34,768 nucleotides of DNA from Streptosporangiaceae bacterium. Lineage in GTDB: Bacteria; Actinomycetota; Actinomycetes; Streptosporangiales; Streptosporangiaceae. A model generated the notes under the pieces. The model saw nothing but the letters and a program-made list of their open reading frames with translations. It was not told the DNA's origin and ran no database searches. Where the stretch lies: the NCBI GenBank assembly GCA_030038295.1, contig JASHPF010000066.1:1-34768 (forward strand), in the 5' to 3' direction. Of the stretch, positions 15,540 to 24,044 are shown one piece after another (within the stretch, counting starts at the first letter, position 1; each line of letters begins with the position of its first letter). The translations under genes and the position numbers were made by a program.

Positions 15540-16487
15540 ATGACTAGCACGGTTGTTGTCCGGCGCGGCGCGTTCGGCGCCGCCATCCTGCTCACAGGCT
15601 GCCTCCTTCTCGCCGCGTGCGGCGGTACCGGCAGCGCGTCCCCTTCGGTTGGCGGGTCCGAGTCACGGCCGTTCGCACCCGCGCAGCCGAACGCCGTCAA
15701 CGGGGCCGTCGGCCAGCCGAGCCGCGCGGCCACCGGCGGCTCGGCGACCGCCAGCTCGGCCGGCCTGACCGCGGGCCTCACCGCGGCCAATCAGAGCATC
15801 GTCTACACGGCGTCCATCGAGGTGCGCGCGGCGAACGTGACCGCCACCGCGCGCCGGATCACCGGGATCGTCGAGTCGGCCGGCGGCTACATCTCCGCCG
15901 AGAACGCCGGGTCGGCCGGCCCAGGCGGCACCGGCCGGACGATCGACATCACCGTGAAGATCCCCGTTCCCGCTTATCAGGCGGTGCTGGGCCAGCTGTC
16001 GGCACCCGCCCTCGGCCGGCAGCTGAGCATGCACGAGCAGGCGACAGACGTGACCCAGGAGGTCGCGAACGTCAACAGCCTGGTTACGTCGCAGCAGGAC
16101 GCTATCGCGGCGCTGGACGGGCTGCTCCAGCATGCCGCGTCGGTGACCGATCTGCTGCAGGTCCAGCAGCAGATCAGCGCCGACGAGTCCACGCTCAACT
16201 CGCTGCTGGCCCAGCAGCGGGCGCTCAACGACGAGACCAGCTATGCGACCGTCACGATGACGCTCGTCAGCCCGCCGCCCGTGGTGCACAAGAAGCCGAC
16301 CACGCACAGCTTCCTGACCGGGCTGCTGGCCGGGTGGCACGCGCTGCGGCACGCGGCCGGCTGGACCGCGACCGCGCTCGGGGCCGTGCTGCCCTTCCTG
16401 GCCATTGCCGCCGTGCTCGCCGCGCTTGGCTACGCCGGCCGGCGCCGTTACGTCCGTCGCCGGATCGGTCCGCCCGCCGCCGAGTAA
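15540..16487 (+). CDS. DUF4349 domain lipoprotein
   Basis: 315 residues from an ATG preceded by GAGG. Residues 1-27 are a lipoprotein signal (positive 'VVVRRG', a hydrophobic stretch, lipobox L-A-A-C with C27). A Ser/Gly/Pro-rich linker follows to about 80. The DUF4349 core follows: 'QSIVYTASIEVRAANVTATA', 'AGGYISAENAG', 'TIDITVKIPVPAYQAVLGQL', then a coiled-coil-like stretch 'DVTQEVANVNSLVTSQQDAI' to 'QQISADESTLNSLLAQQRAL' and 'TSYATVTMTLVSPPP'. A transmembrane helix ('ALGAVLPFLAIAAVLAALGYAG') and an Arg-rich tail end the protein, so it appears anchored at both ends, with the core outside. DUF4349 proteins often sit near heme genes in actinobacteria; no function is established. It converges on hemE, 65 bp away. 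Confidence 0.92.
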   Translation: MTSTVVVRRGAFGAAILLTGCLLLAACGGTGSASPSVGGSESRPFAPAQPNAVNGAVGQPSRAATGGSATASSAGLTAGLTAANQSIVYTASIEVRAANVTATARRITGIVESAGGYISAENAGSAGPGGTGRTIDITVKIPVPAYQAVLGQLSAPALGRQLSMHEQATDVTQEVANVNSLVTSQQDAIAALDGLLQHAASVTDLLQVQQQISADESTLNSLLAQQRALNDETSYATVTMTLVSPPPVVHKKPTTHSFLTGLLAGWHALRHAAGWTATALGAVLPFLAIAAVLAALGYAGRRRYVRRRIGPPAAE

Positions 16488-16552
16488 GAGACGCAAGGGG
16501 ACGGGGGTCGTCGCGGGGGATCACCGGGGCATCCACCCGCGGCGGCAGCTGG

Positions 16553-17596
16553 TCAGGCTGACCGGACAGACTCGGTGTGCACGAGGTCGGTCAGCCTGGC
16601 CAGCACGTCCGGATCGGTCTCGGGCAGCACGCCGTGTCCGAGGTTAAAGATGTGGCCCTCGGCCGTCCGGCCCCGGTCGAGCACCTGCAGCGCCCGCGGC
16701 CTGACAACCTCCCAGGGGGCCATCAGGATGACCGGATCGAGGTTGCCCTGGAGCGCCTTGCCCGGCTCGACCCGGCTGACGGCCTCGTCCAGCGGCACCC
16801 GCCAGTCCACCCCGACCACGTCGGCGCCTGCCTCCCCCATCGCGCCGAGCAGTTCCCCGGTGTTGACGCCGAAGTGGAGCCGGGGCACGCCGGTGTCGGC
16901 GAGTGCGGCGAAGATCCGCCGGCTATAGGGCAGCACGCTCGCGCGATAGTCGTCCAGGCTCAGTGACCCGATCCAGGAGTCGAACAGCTGGATGGCGCTG
17001 GCGCCGGCGGCGACCTGCAGCTGCAGGAAGCCGATGGTGATCTCGGCGAGCCTGCTCATCAGGTCCGCCCACAGGGCCGGATCGCCATACATCAGCGTCT
17101 TGGTCAGCTCGAAGTTCTTGGACGACCCGCCCTCCACCAGGTAGCTGGCGAGGGTGAACGGCCCGCCGGCAAATCCGATCAGGGGCTTGCCGTTCAGCTC
17201 GCCGACCAGGCTGGTCACGGCGGCCGACACGAACGGCACATCGTCGGGCTCGAGCGGGCGGAGCTTGGCTACGTCTGCTGCCGACCGGATCGGGTGGTCC
17301 ACCACGGGACCCACGCCCGGCTTGATGTCGACGCCGATGCCGATCGCGCGGAGCGGGACGACGATGTCGCTGAAGAAGATCGCCGCGTCCACGTCGTAGC
17401 GGCGCACCGGCTGCAGCGTGATCTCGGTGATGAGGTCGGCGTTCGAGCAGGCGTCCAGCATCTTCCTGTCGGTTCGCAGCGCGCGATACTCGGGCAGCGA
17501 CCGGCCGGCCTGGCGCATGTACCAGACCGGGGTATACGGCACCTTCTGCCGGCGGCAGGCAAGAAGGAACGGCGATTCTTGGGCTTTCGGTGTCAC
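16553..17596 (-). CDS. hemE: Uroporphyrinogen decarboxylase
   Basis: 347 residues from the GTG at 17596, which places the conserved '[20 protein letters not shown]' at the expected distance from the start; a longer frame to 17701 adds 35 Arg-rich, unconserved residues. HemE converts uroporphyrinogen III to coproporphyrinogen III in the cytoplasm. Signatures: '[15 protein letters not shown]' (substrate-binding Arg), '[20 protein letters not shown]', '[17 protein letters not shown]', '[15 protein letters not shown]', '[26 protein letters not shown]', 'ALQGNLDP' and '[15 protein letters not shown]'. The catalytic Asp equivalent is in 'FFSDI'. Its product is the substrate of the HemY-type oxidase at 13249-14757. 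It is divergent from the small Cys-rich gene at 17734. Confidence 0.96.
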   Translation of the reverse strand: MTPKAQESPFLLACRRQKVPYTPVWYMRQAGRSLPEYRALRTDRKMLDACSNADLITEITLQPVRRYDVDAAIFFSDIVVPLRAIGIGVDIKPGVGPVVDHPIRSAADVAKLRPLEPDDVPFVSAAVTSLVGELNGKPLIGFAGGPFTLASYLVEGGSSKNFELTKTLMYGDPALWADLMSRLAEITIGFLQLQVAAGASAIQLFDSWIGSLSLDDYRASVLPYSRRIFAALADTGVPRLHFGVNTGELLGAMGEAGADVVGVDWRVPLDEAVSRVEPGKALQGNLDPVILMAPWEVVRPRALQVLDRGRTAEGHIFNLGHGVLPETDPDVLARLTDLVHTESVRSA

Positions 17597-17733
17597 TCCA
17601 GGATGATCCCACAACACCTGCGCCCGCCGGCCAGGCCGCCGACTCTGCCGCGAGACACGCCGCCACAGGTCCGGGGCATAGCGCCGGCTACGTGTCAGCA
17701 TCGTTAGCGGAACGGCGCGTTCTGGAGGCTCTG

Positions 17734-17943
17734 ATGACCGAGATCATCCGGCACTGTCCTGACTGCGGCCGGGGGCGGTTCTTCGCTCAGCACCACGGCC
17801 TGGCCGGGCGCTGCCCGGACAGCGCGGACCAGTGCTGCCCCGAGTGGTATTGCGTGGTGTGCGGAGCCATCCTGCTGATCGGCGCCGTACCGGCCGCGAG
17901 CACCGCGCGCGAGCCGGCCGGCCGGCGCGATCGCGTGGCATGA
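17734..17943 (+). CDS. Small Cys-rich (zinc-ribbon-like) protein, 69 residues
   Basis: The ATG at 17734 has GGAGG five bases upstream, so I reject longer starts back to 17590 that would run into the hemE start region. '[11 protein letters not shown]' (C8, C11) and '[10 protein letters not shown]' (C40, C43) are two CxxC knuckles that can bind one zinc; '[14 protein letters not shown]' between them adds C27, C34 and C35. The tail is Arg/Ala-rich. No function is known to me. It lies 52 bp upstream of the DUF3000 gene on the same strand and may be cotranscribed with DUF3000 and RNase D. Confidence 0.65.
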   Translation: MTEIIRHCPDCGRGRFFAQHHGLAGRCPDSADQCCPEWYCVVCGAILLIGAVPAASTAREPAGRRDRVA

Positions 17944-17995
17944 CCGCCAGTTCCGCGCGCCGCGGCGCCAGGCCGCCTGGCCCGCCTAGCAGTCG

Positions 17996-18649
17996 ATGAG
18001 CGCCCACTCCGGTCATCCGAGCGGCCCGGGCCCGGCATCCCCGGCCGGTGCGGCGGAGTTCCGCCGCGCGGTCGCCGAGGTCGAGCGGGGGATGACGGCA
18101 CAACGGCTGCTTCGCCGCGAGCTCAGGCTGGAGGCCGAGACGCCACCACGGCGGCTGGCGCCGTTTGCCTACGCGGTGGCGGCCACCGCGTCGGCTACGC
18201 CGGGCGATGCCGAGGCGGAGATCGGCTGGGGCCGCCTCGTGCTGCTGTTTGACGCGGCGGGTCAACCCGGCTGGGATGGGAAGCATCGCATCATCGGCTA
18301 CGTCCGGGCCGAGCTTGAGCCGGAAATAGCGGCCGACCCGCTCATCAACGAGGTCGGCTGGAGCTGGCTGATCGAGGCGCTGGACGGCCGGACGACCGGT
18401 TACAGGAATATCAGCGGGACCGTGACGACAGTCGTGACGCAGGGTTTCGGCGGCAAGCAGGACGAGCCGACGTCGACGAGCTTCGAGCTGCGCGCGTCAT
18501 GGTCACCGGAGCTATCCGGTGCCTCATCGGCGGGGCTTGACGGGCACCTGGCCGCCTGGTGTGACGTCGTCTGCGTGGCGGCCGGGCTGCCGCCGCCCGC
18601 ACCCGGGCTCGCGGCTCTGCGGCCGCCGCGCCGCCGGCCGCGGCCATGA
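17996..18649 (+). CDS. DUF3000 domain protein
   Basis: 217 residues. Actinobacterial DUF3000 pattern: 'FRRAVAEVERGMTAQRLLRRELRLEAETPPRRLAPFAYAV', 'GWGRLVLLFDAAGQPGWDG', 'IIGYVRAELEPEIAADPLINEVGWSWLIEAL', 'GTVTTVVTQGFGG', 'SFELRASWSP' and 'LAAWCDVVCVAAGLPPPAPGLAAL'. The function is unknown. The gene characteristically precedes the RNase D gene and lies opposite hemE in actinobacteria, exactly as here. Its TGA overlaps the RNase D ATG by four bases (ATGA), implying coupled translation. Confidence 0.92.
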   Translation: MSAHSGHPSGPGPASPAGAAEFRRAVAEVERGMTAQRLLRRELRLEAETPPRRLAPFAYAVAATASATPGDAEAEIGWGRLVLLFDAAGQPGWDGKHRIIGYVRAELEPEIAADPLINEVGWSWLIEALDGRTTGYRNISGTVTTVVTQGFGGKQDEPTSTSFELRASWSPELSGASSAGLDGHLAAWCDVVCVAAGLPPPAPGLAALRPPRRRPRP

Positions 18650-19920
18650 CCGGCAGCCCGGACGGCGATCTGACAGCCGACCGCGACTCGGACGGCCACG
18701 AGCGCATTGTCCAGCTGCTCCTGGAACCGCGCGACGGACTGCCGCCGCTGGTGACCACCGCGGCCGACCTCGCCGCCGCGACGGCCGCGCTGGCCGCGGG
18801 TGCCGGACCGGTGGCCGTCGACGCCGAGCGGGCGTCGGGCTTCCGGTACGGGCAGCGCGCATTCCTGGTCCAGTTCCGGCGGGCCGGCGCCGGCACCGTG
18901 CTCATCGACCCGGTGGCGTGTCCCGACCTGTCCGCGCTGGATGCGGCGCTCGCCGACACCGAGGCGGTGCTGCACGCGGCGTCCCAGGACCTGCCCTGCC
19001 TGGCAGAGCTTGGCTACCGGCCGCGGCGGCTGTTCGACACCGAAGTAGCCGGGCGGCTGCTCGGCTGCCCGCGGGTCGGTCTGGCCGCGATGGTCGAGTC
19101 CATGCTGGGCTTCGGCCTGGAGAAGACGCACTCGGCGGCCGACTGGTCGACCCGGCCGCTGCCAGCGGAGTGGCTGCGGTATGCCGCGCTGGACGTGGAG
19201 GTCCTGGTCGAGCTGCGCGACGTTCTTGCGGAGCTGCTCGCCGAGCAGGGCAAGGCCGAGTGGGCGCAACAGGAGTTCGCCGCGGTGCTGGCGGCCGGGC
19301 CGCATGCGGCCCGGATGGACCCGTGGCGGCGAACATCGGGTATTCACCGGGTCCGCAACCGGCGCGGGCTCGCCGTCGTGCGCGAGCTCTGGCTGGAGCG
19401 GGACAAGATCGCGCAGCGGCGCGACATGTCCCCGACAAAGGTGCTGCCCGACGGGGCGATCGTCGAAGCGGCCAGGATGCTGCCGGACGGACCGGCCGAG
19501 CTGGCCGGCATTCCCGGTTTCTCCGGACGCAACGCACGGCGGCACCAGGCCGAATGGCTGCGAGCGATCGGCCGGGCCAGGGCGCTCCCGGACCGGTCAC
19601 TCCCCCCGGCCTCGGCACCGCGCGGTGACGGTCCGCCGCCCGCCCATCGCTGGCCAGACCGCGACCCAGAGGCCGCGCAGCGGCTGACCGCGGCGCGCGC
19701 TGTGGTAGCCGCGCTGGCTGACTCGCACGGACTCCCGGCCGAGAACGTGCTGCCGCCTGACGCGGTCCGCCGGCTCGCCTGGGAGCCGCCGCCCGAGCTC
19801 AGCCCCGCGGCGGTGGCGGCTGACCTGGTTGGCTACGGAGCCCGGCCATGGCAGGCCGAGCTGACCACGGTCCCGCTGACGAAAGCGCTGCTGCGCATCC
19901 TGGAGAAGGGCTCCGAGTAG
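18646..19920 (+). CDS. rnd: Ribonuclease D-like 3'-5' exonuclease with HRDC domain
   Basis: 424 residues. N-terminal DEDDy exonuclease: 'PVAVDAERASGFRYGQRAFLVQ' (D and E of motif I), 'AVLHAASQDLPCLAELGY' (Asp of motif II) and 'LRYAALDVEVLVELRDVL' (Tyr and Asp of motif III). HRDC domain at about 235-310 ('LAVVRELWLERDKIAQRRDMSPTKVLPDGAIVEAAR'), and a second HRDC-like helical region near the C-terminus ('LADSHGLPAENVLPPDAVRRL'). RNase D trims 3' ends of tRNA and other stable RNA precursors. In actinobacteria the DUF3000-RNase D pair is conserved. Translation is probably coupled to DUF3000. It converges on DUF2695, 16 bp away. Confidence 0.93.
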   Translation: MTGSPDGDLTADRDSDGHERIVQLLLEPRDGLPPLVTTAADLAAATAALAAGAGPVAVDAERASGFRYGQRAFLVQFRRAGAGTVLIDPVACPDLSALDAALADTEAVLHAASQDLPCLAELGYRPRRLFDTEVAGRLLGCPRVGLAAMVESMLGFGLEKTHSAADWSTRPLPAEWLRYAALDVEVLVELRDVLAELLAEQGKAEWAQQEFAAVLAAGPHAARMDPWRRTSGIHRVRNRRGLAVVRELWLERDKIAQRRDMSPTKVLPDGAIVEAARMLPDGPAELAGIPGFSGRNARRHQAEWLRAIGRARALPDRSLPPASAPRGDGPPPAHRWPDRDPEAAQRLTAARAVVAALADSHGLPAENVLPPDAVRRLAWEPPPELSPAAVAADLVGYGARPWQAELTTVPLTKALLRILEKGSE

Positions 19921-19936
19921 CCCGCGGAGCCGCTCG

Positions 19937-20287
19937 TTAGGCCGTACGGCGCAGCACCCGCAGGTCGCACGGCACGGCCGAGCCCGGCTGCGGCTGGCCG
20001 GCGCACGGCAGCACCCGTCTCGTCGGCGGGTACTCAGGGAACACGTTGAGCAGCGCCTCGCAGTCGCAGCCCGCGCCCAGCTCCGCGAGCTTGCCGAGCA
20101 GCTCCGTTGCGCGCGGTGCTCGCACGTCCCGCCACCGCACCGTCCACCGGTGCGTGCCGTCACAGCCGAACTCGCTGATCATCCGTAGCAGAAAGCAGCG
20201 CAGGCACTCGCGGTCGGCCGGCTCGGTCAGCGCGCCCGACAGCGCGATGAGCTCCGCCTCGACCACGTCGGCAATGTCGTCTGTCAT
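19937..20287 (-). CDS. DUF2695 domain protein
   Basis: 116 residues from the ATG at 20287, preceded by GGGAG at six to seven bases. 'DRECLRCFLLRMISEFGCDGTHRWTVRWRDVRAPRATELLGKLAELGAGCDCEALLNVF' is the DUF2695 pattern, with paired cysteines in 'ECLRC' and 'GCDCE' that could bind metal. The function is unknown. A lone leftward gene between RNase D and the divergent glycosyltransferase. Confidence 0.82.
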   Translation of the reverse strand: MTDDIADVVEAELIALSGALTEPADRECLRCFLLRMISEFGCDGTHRWTVRWRDVRAPRATELLGKLAELGAGCDCEALLNVFPEYPPTRRVLPCAGQPQPGSAVPCDLRVLRRTA

Positions 20288-20438
20288 CGTGATCTCCCGC
20301 CTGGCTAGTCCCCGCCCCCGGCTACCCCGTCCCGGCCGCGGCAAGCGCTGGCCCGTACGGTTGTTCTACCGCGGGGTACTGACATTTCTGCCGGCGCCCG
20401 GCACCTGCGGCGCGGGCACTTCGGGCTAGGCTTGGCCG

Positions 20439-21854
20439 GTGCGCTGGGGACGCTGGAAGAACTGGCTGGCAGGCCGACGCGGCCTCCGGCGGCTGACAGT
20501 GATCTACCTGGCGTCGGCCGCCAGTTGCTGCGGCTTCGCGGTCGCCGCCACCGCGGCGTTCGTCGACCTGCACGTCTATCGGACCGGCGCCGCTGCCATC
20601 GTGCACGGCGCATGGCTGTACGGCGTGCGGTTCTGGGGACTGCCGTTTACCTACCCGCCATTCGCGGCGATCGTGCTCACCCCGCTCGCGGTGATCCCGT
20701 GGTGGGCTGCTGTCGCGCTGATGCTGCTCGTCAACGTGGCGGCGATTCCGGTGATGTTCTACCTCGCGCTGCGGCTGCGGCCGGTCGCCGGCTGGCTCGG
20801 TCGCACCGACGCCGTCCGGCTTGCCCTCGGGGTGGCCGTCTTCGCCATCTGGCTGGAGCCGGTTTACACCAACGTGGCGTTCGGACAGATCAACATCCTG
20901 CTCACGATCATGGTGCTGATCGACCTCACGCTGCCCGAGGACTCAGCCCTCAAGGGCGTGGCAACCGGTATCGCGGCCGGCATCAAGCTGATCCCGCTCA
21001 TCTTCGTGCTGTACCTGGTCGCCACCCGCCGCGTGCGGGCCGCCACCCTGGCGCTGGGCACCTTCGCCGCGACTATCGCGATCGGGTTCCTGGTGGCGCC
21101 GCGCGCCTCCGAGTACTACTACGCAGACCTGACGTTCCTGAAGTCCAGCCACGTCGCCCGGCTGTCCAACGACTGGAATCAGAGCCTGCTCGGCGCCGTG
21201 GCCAGGACCATCGGCCGCGAGCCAGGATCGCGCTGGCTCGTCCTGGTGCTGGTCGTCGGGCTCGCGGGGCTCGCCCTGGCCGCGCACGCCGGGCGTCGCG
21301 GCGACGACGCGACCGGATACGGCCTGTGCGCGGTCACCGGGCTCCTGGTGTCGCCGATCTCGTGGACCCACCACTGGGTGATGGCCGTGCCCGCGCTGAT
21401 GCTGCTGGCGTTCGCGGTATGGCGGCGACGTCGGGAGGCTCCGGCCCGGGCACGGATCTGGCTGGCGGCGATCGGCGTCCTCGCGATCATCGGGTGGTCC
21501 GGGATTGCCCGGCACCAGCCGCGGATGGCCCCGGATCGGGAGCTCCACCTGTCGGTGTTCTGGCAGCTGGTGAGCGAGATCTACGTCCTGGCCGGGCTGG
21601 CGGTCCTGGTGATCGCTGCGGGAGCGTACCTGCAGCTGCGAACGCGCCGCCGGCCGGTTCCGGCGGTGGCCGCCCCGGCGTCGGTCGCGGTCACCGGCCA
21701 GCCGAGCGCGCTCGGCCGGTCCGGCCCGGTCAGCCAGCCGGACCCGCGCAGACAGCACGACCCGATCGGCCAGCAGAGCACCATCCAACAGTCGGCGCCT
21801 GCCCAGCCGTCGGATCCGGGCGGGGGGCAGCTACGACCGCGAACGTCCGGGTGA
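20439..21854 (+). CDS. GT87-type integral membrane glycosyltransferase
   Basis: 471 residues with about ten hydrophobic helices. GT87 (DUF2029) enzymes are GT-C mannosyl- or arabinosyltransferases that use polyprenyl-phosphate sugars outside the membrane, as PimE does. Seen: the first-loop Asp in 'FVDLHVYRTGAAAIVHG' (D43, likely catalytic), 'FTYPPFAAIVLTPLAVIPWW', 'NVAFGQINILLTIMVLIDL', 'ALKGVATGIAAGIKLIPLIFVLYL', 'WNQSLLGAVAR' and 'SPISWTHHWVMAVPAL'. The C-terminal 60 residues are Pro/Gln/Ser-rich and probably disordered. The GTG at 20439 is the first start in frame. Its stop overlaps the next gene's GTG (GTGA), so it is the first gene of a three-gene run with a Nudix hydrolase and MGMT, an odd functional mix. 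Confidence 0.9.
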   Translation: MRWGRWKNWLAGRRGLRRLTVIYLASAASCCGFAVAATAAFVDLHVYRTGAAAIVHGAWLYGVRFWGLPFTYPPFAAIVLTPLAVIPWWAAVALMLLVNVAAIPVMFYLALRLRPVAGWLGRTDAVRLALGVAVFAIWLEPVYTNVAFGQINILLTIMVLIDLTLPEDSALKGVATGIAAGIKLIPLIFVLYLVATRRVRAATLALGTFAATIAIGFLVAPRASEYYYADLTFLKSSHVARLSNDWNQSLLGAVARTIGREPGSRWLVLVLVVGLAGLALAAHAGRRGDDATGYGLCAVTGLLVSPISWTHHWVMAVPALMLLAFAVWRRRREAPARARIWLAAIGVLAIIGWSGIARHQPRMAPDRELHLSVFWQLVSEIYVLAGLAVLVIAAGAYLQLRTRRRPVPAVAAPASVAVTGQPSALGRSGPVSQPDPRRQHDPIGQQSTIQQSAPAQPSDPGGGQLRPRTSG

Positions 21855-22423
21855 CCGGCCCGCTCGCCAGCTACCGGCCGGCCAGCCGGACCGAACGCCG
21901 CGACCTGCTGCGAATCCGGCAGCTGACGCAGACAACGGCCGACCCGTGGCTGCGGTCGGCGGCGCTGCACCTCACGGCCTCGGCTCTGATCGTGCACCCG
22001 GTCAGCGGCCGGGTGCTGCTTCGCTGGCATCCGCGGCAGCGCGCCTGGCTGCAGGTGGGCGGGCACGCCGCGCCGGGTGAGAGCGATCCGCTGAGCATTG
22101 CCGTGCGGGAGGCCGTCGAGGAGACCGGGCTGGCCGACCTGACCCCGTGGCCGGACCGGTCGGTCCGGCACGTCGTGATCGTGCCGGTCGAGGCCGGCCG
22201 GGGCGAGCCAGCGCACGAGCACGCCGACATCCGGTTCGTGCTCGCGACGGACTCGCCCGCAGCGATCCGGGCTGAGCACGCGGCTGCCCCGCTGCGCTGG
22301 CTGGACCCGGCCGAGGCCGCCCGGCTGACGTCTGAACAGAACCTGCGCATCACGCTGGCCCGGCTCGTCGCGCTGCTTCACGACCGGGCCGCCGTCAGCG
22401 GTCAGTGGCTCGCCGGCGCGTGA
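21851..22423 (+). CDS. Nudix hydrolase
   Basis: 190 residues from the GTG at 21851, which shares GTGA with the glycosyltransferase stop. The Nudix box is complete: G, five residues, E, seven residues, REAVEETGL in 'GHAAPGESDPLSIAVREAVEETGL' (about residues 75-98). 'LRSAALHLTASALIVHPVSG' precedes it and 'RWLDPAEAARL' is the usual closing element. The 'VLLRWHPRQRAWLQVGGH' segment is typical of the actinobacterial 'Nudix near GT87' type. Substrate unknown. MGMT follows 13 bp later. Confidence 0.92.
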   Translation: MTGPLASYRPASRTERRDLLRIRQLTQTTADPWLRSAALHLTASALIVHPVSGRVLLRWHPRQRAWLQVGGHAAPGESDPLSIAVREAVEETGLADLTPWPDRSVRHVVIVPVEAGRGEPAHEHADIRFVLATDSPAAIRAEHAAAPLRWLDPAEAARLTSEQNLRITLARLVALLHDRAAVSGQWLAGA

Positions 22424-22436
22424 CGGCCCGGCGACA

Positions 22437-23066
22437 ATGGCGGTCGTGACGCGGCTCAGCTGGGCATCGCTGAGCACACCCGTGGGACCGGTGTCGGCGG
22501 GCTGCAGCCGGGCGGGCGTGGTCCGGGTCCGCTACGGCCTGCCCCCGGCGGGTCGGCCGGGACCAGCGGGCTCGCTGCCGGACGATGATGACCCGGCGGC
22601 GCGCGCCCTCGCCGAGACCACCGGCGGGGAACTTGCTGAGTACTTCCGCGGTACGCGCCGGGTTTTTGACGTGCCAGTCGACTGGACCGCCACGACCGGC
22701 GTGCAGCGCCAGGTGCTGGCCGTGCTGGCCGAGCACGTCGGCTACGGCCACGTCATCAGCTACGGAGCGCTGGCGCGCGCCGCCGGCCTGACGACCGGCG
22801 ACGACGCCGCCAGACCACCCCCGGTGCTGGCCCAGGGGGACGACCCCGGGAAACCCCCCGCAGGGCTGCCCGCACGGACCGTCGGCGGCATCATGGCGGC
22901 CAACCCGATCCCGGTCATCGTGCCGTGCCACCGGGTGGTCGCCAGCGACGGCCTGGGCGGCTACAGCGGCGGAGCGGGCATCGAGGTGAAACGGTGGCTG
23001 CTCATCCTGGAGGGCTCGCTGCCGCCGACCCTCGACTGGCAGCCCATGGTCCCGCCGGCCGGCTAG
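22437..23066 (+). CDS. ogt: Methylated-DNA--protein-cysteine methyltransferase
   Basis: 209 residues. This suicide repair protein moves the methyl group from O6-methylguanine to its own Cys. The active site 'IPVIVPCHRVVASDGLGGYSGG' places the acceptor at C164. 'YGHVISYGALARAAG' is the DNA-binding helix-turn-helix and 'RTVGGIMAANP' carries the expected asparagine hinge. About 25 extra residues rich in Asp, Pro and Gly (about 121-146) separate the helix-turn-helix from 'RTVGG', where family members have a few residues. It ends by sharing CTAG with the convergent gene: both stop codons are TAG within that tetranucleotide. It is cotranscribed with the Nudix and GT87 genes. Confidence 0.92.
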   Translation: MAVVTRLSWASLSTPVGPVSAGCSRAGVVRVRYGLPPAGRPGPAGSLPDDDDPAARALAETTGGELAEYFRGTRRVFDVPVDWTATTGVQRQVLAVLAEHVGYGHVISYGALARAAGLTTGDDAARPPPVLAQGDDPGKPPAGLPARTVGGIMAANPIPVIVPCHRVVASDGLGGYSGGAGIEVKRWLLILEGSLPPTLDWQPMVPPAG

Positions 23067-24037
23067 CGCCCATCGGGGTGGTAGCGGTCGGCCGCGGCCA
23101 GCCGGCCGGCCGCCCTGTGGAGCACGAGGAACTCACCCTTGCGGAGCCCCGCGCCGGCGGGCGGCGCGGCGCCGAGCTCCGCACACGCCGCGGCGAGCAC
23201 GATCGACAGGTTCTCCCGGTGCGCGCAGATGATGACCGGCTCGTCCCCGGCCGCGAGCGCCGCCGCGGCCTTCTCCGCGCGCGCGCCGGGCAGGTCGGCC
23301 GCGGTCGTCGGCGCCTTACCGGGCGCGGCAGGCGCAGGGTCGCCGGGGTCGATCCCGGTGACGTCGAAGGCCGGCTCGACCTCCAGCGCGGCGCCGGTGA
23401 GGGCGACGTACGGGCGTACCGTCGCGAGGCAGCGCTCGGCGGGCGCGCTGACCACCCGGCTGAGGCCGAAGCAGCGCAGCAGGGCCGCCAGCGACCAGGC
23501 CTCCTGTTCCCCCTTCGGGTCAAGCGGCCGGAGCAGGTCGTCGCCGGGCCAGTCGGGCTTGTCGCCAGCCGATGCGTGCCTGAGCAAGATCAGCGGGGAA
23601 GTCCGCCGCGGCCCCGCAAGGGCGGCGGCAACGGTCTCGACGTCGCGCTCATACGTCAGCGCGGCCTCGCCCGGCGGCGTGGCGCGGCTCGCCGCCACCA
23701 CGTCGGGCACCCAGGCGACCTGGTCGATCTCCCGGGTCGGCACGAACTCGCTCGAGGTCTGCTCCGCCGTCGCCGCCCAGTAGTCGACCCGTTTCGGCGC
23801 GCCGCCGACCAGGTAGTGCACGGGCGACAGCCGACGGCCGAGCGCCGCCCGCAGCCCGGTCTCCTCGGCCGCCTCGCGGACCGCGGCGAGCAGCACGTGC
23901 TCGCCCGGCTCGAGCTTGCCCTTGGGCAGACTCCAGTCGTCGTACTTCGGCCGGTGCACGAGCAGCACCTCCGGCCCGCTGGGGGCGCCAGCCGGACGCC
24001 ACAGCACCACGCCGGCGGCCCGGATCTCGTCGGTCAC
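23063..24037 (-). CDS. mutT1: MutT1-like Nudix plus histidine-phosphatase fusion
   Basis: 324 residues from the GTG at 24037. The N-terminal Nudix domain has a perfect box (G40, E46, REAAEETGL 54-62). The C-terminal histidine phosphatase domain starts at 'PLILLRHASAGDK' (catalytic His of the RHA motif) with the second His in 'VIICAHREN'. This two-domain build and its place directly after ppk are those of mycobacterial MutT1, which hydrolyses 8-oxo-(d)GTP and diadenosine polyphosphates. The phosphatase domain is divergent, with RHA in place of RHG, as in MutT1. It begins seven bases after the ppk stop and is surely cotranscribed. Role inferred from homology. Confidence 0.92.
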   Translation of the reverse strand: MTDEIRAAGVVLWRPAGAPSGPEVLLVHRPKYDDWSLPKGKLEPGEHVLLAAVREAAEETGLRAALGRRLSPVHYLVGGAPKRVDYWAATAEQTSSEFVPTREIDQVAWVPDVVAASRATPPGEAALTYERDVETVAAALAGPRRTSPLILLRHASAGDKPDWPGDDLLRPLDPKGEQEAWSLAALLRCFGLSRVVSAPAERCLATVRPYVALTGAALEVEPAFDVTGIDPGDPAPAAPGKAPTTAADLPGARAEKAAAALAAGDEPVIICAHRENLSIVLAAACAELGAAPPAGAGLRKGEFLVLHRAAGRLAAADRYHPDGR

Positions 24038-24044
24038 GACGCGA

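Noticed and set aside
13420-15547. Long rightward frames opposite hemG and the deaminase remnant
   Set aside because: Shadows of hemG and the deaminase-like gene in very GC-rich DNA; Arg/Ala/Pro-rich translations.
20432-21850. Rightward 663-codon frame overlapping the GT87 gene
   Set aside because: Only its last 190 codons (from 21851) are a real Nudix gene; the earlier part is an out-of-frame shadow of the glycosyltransferase.
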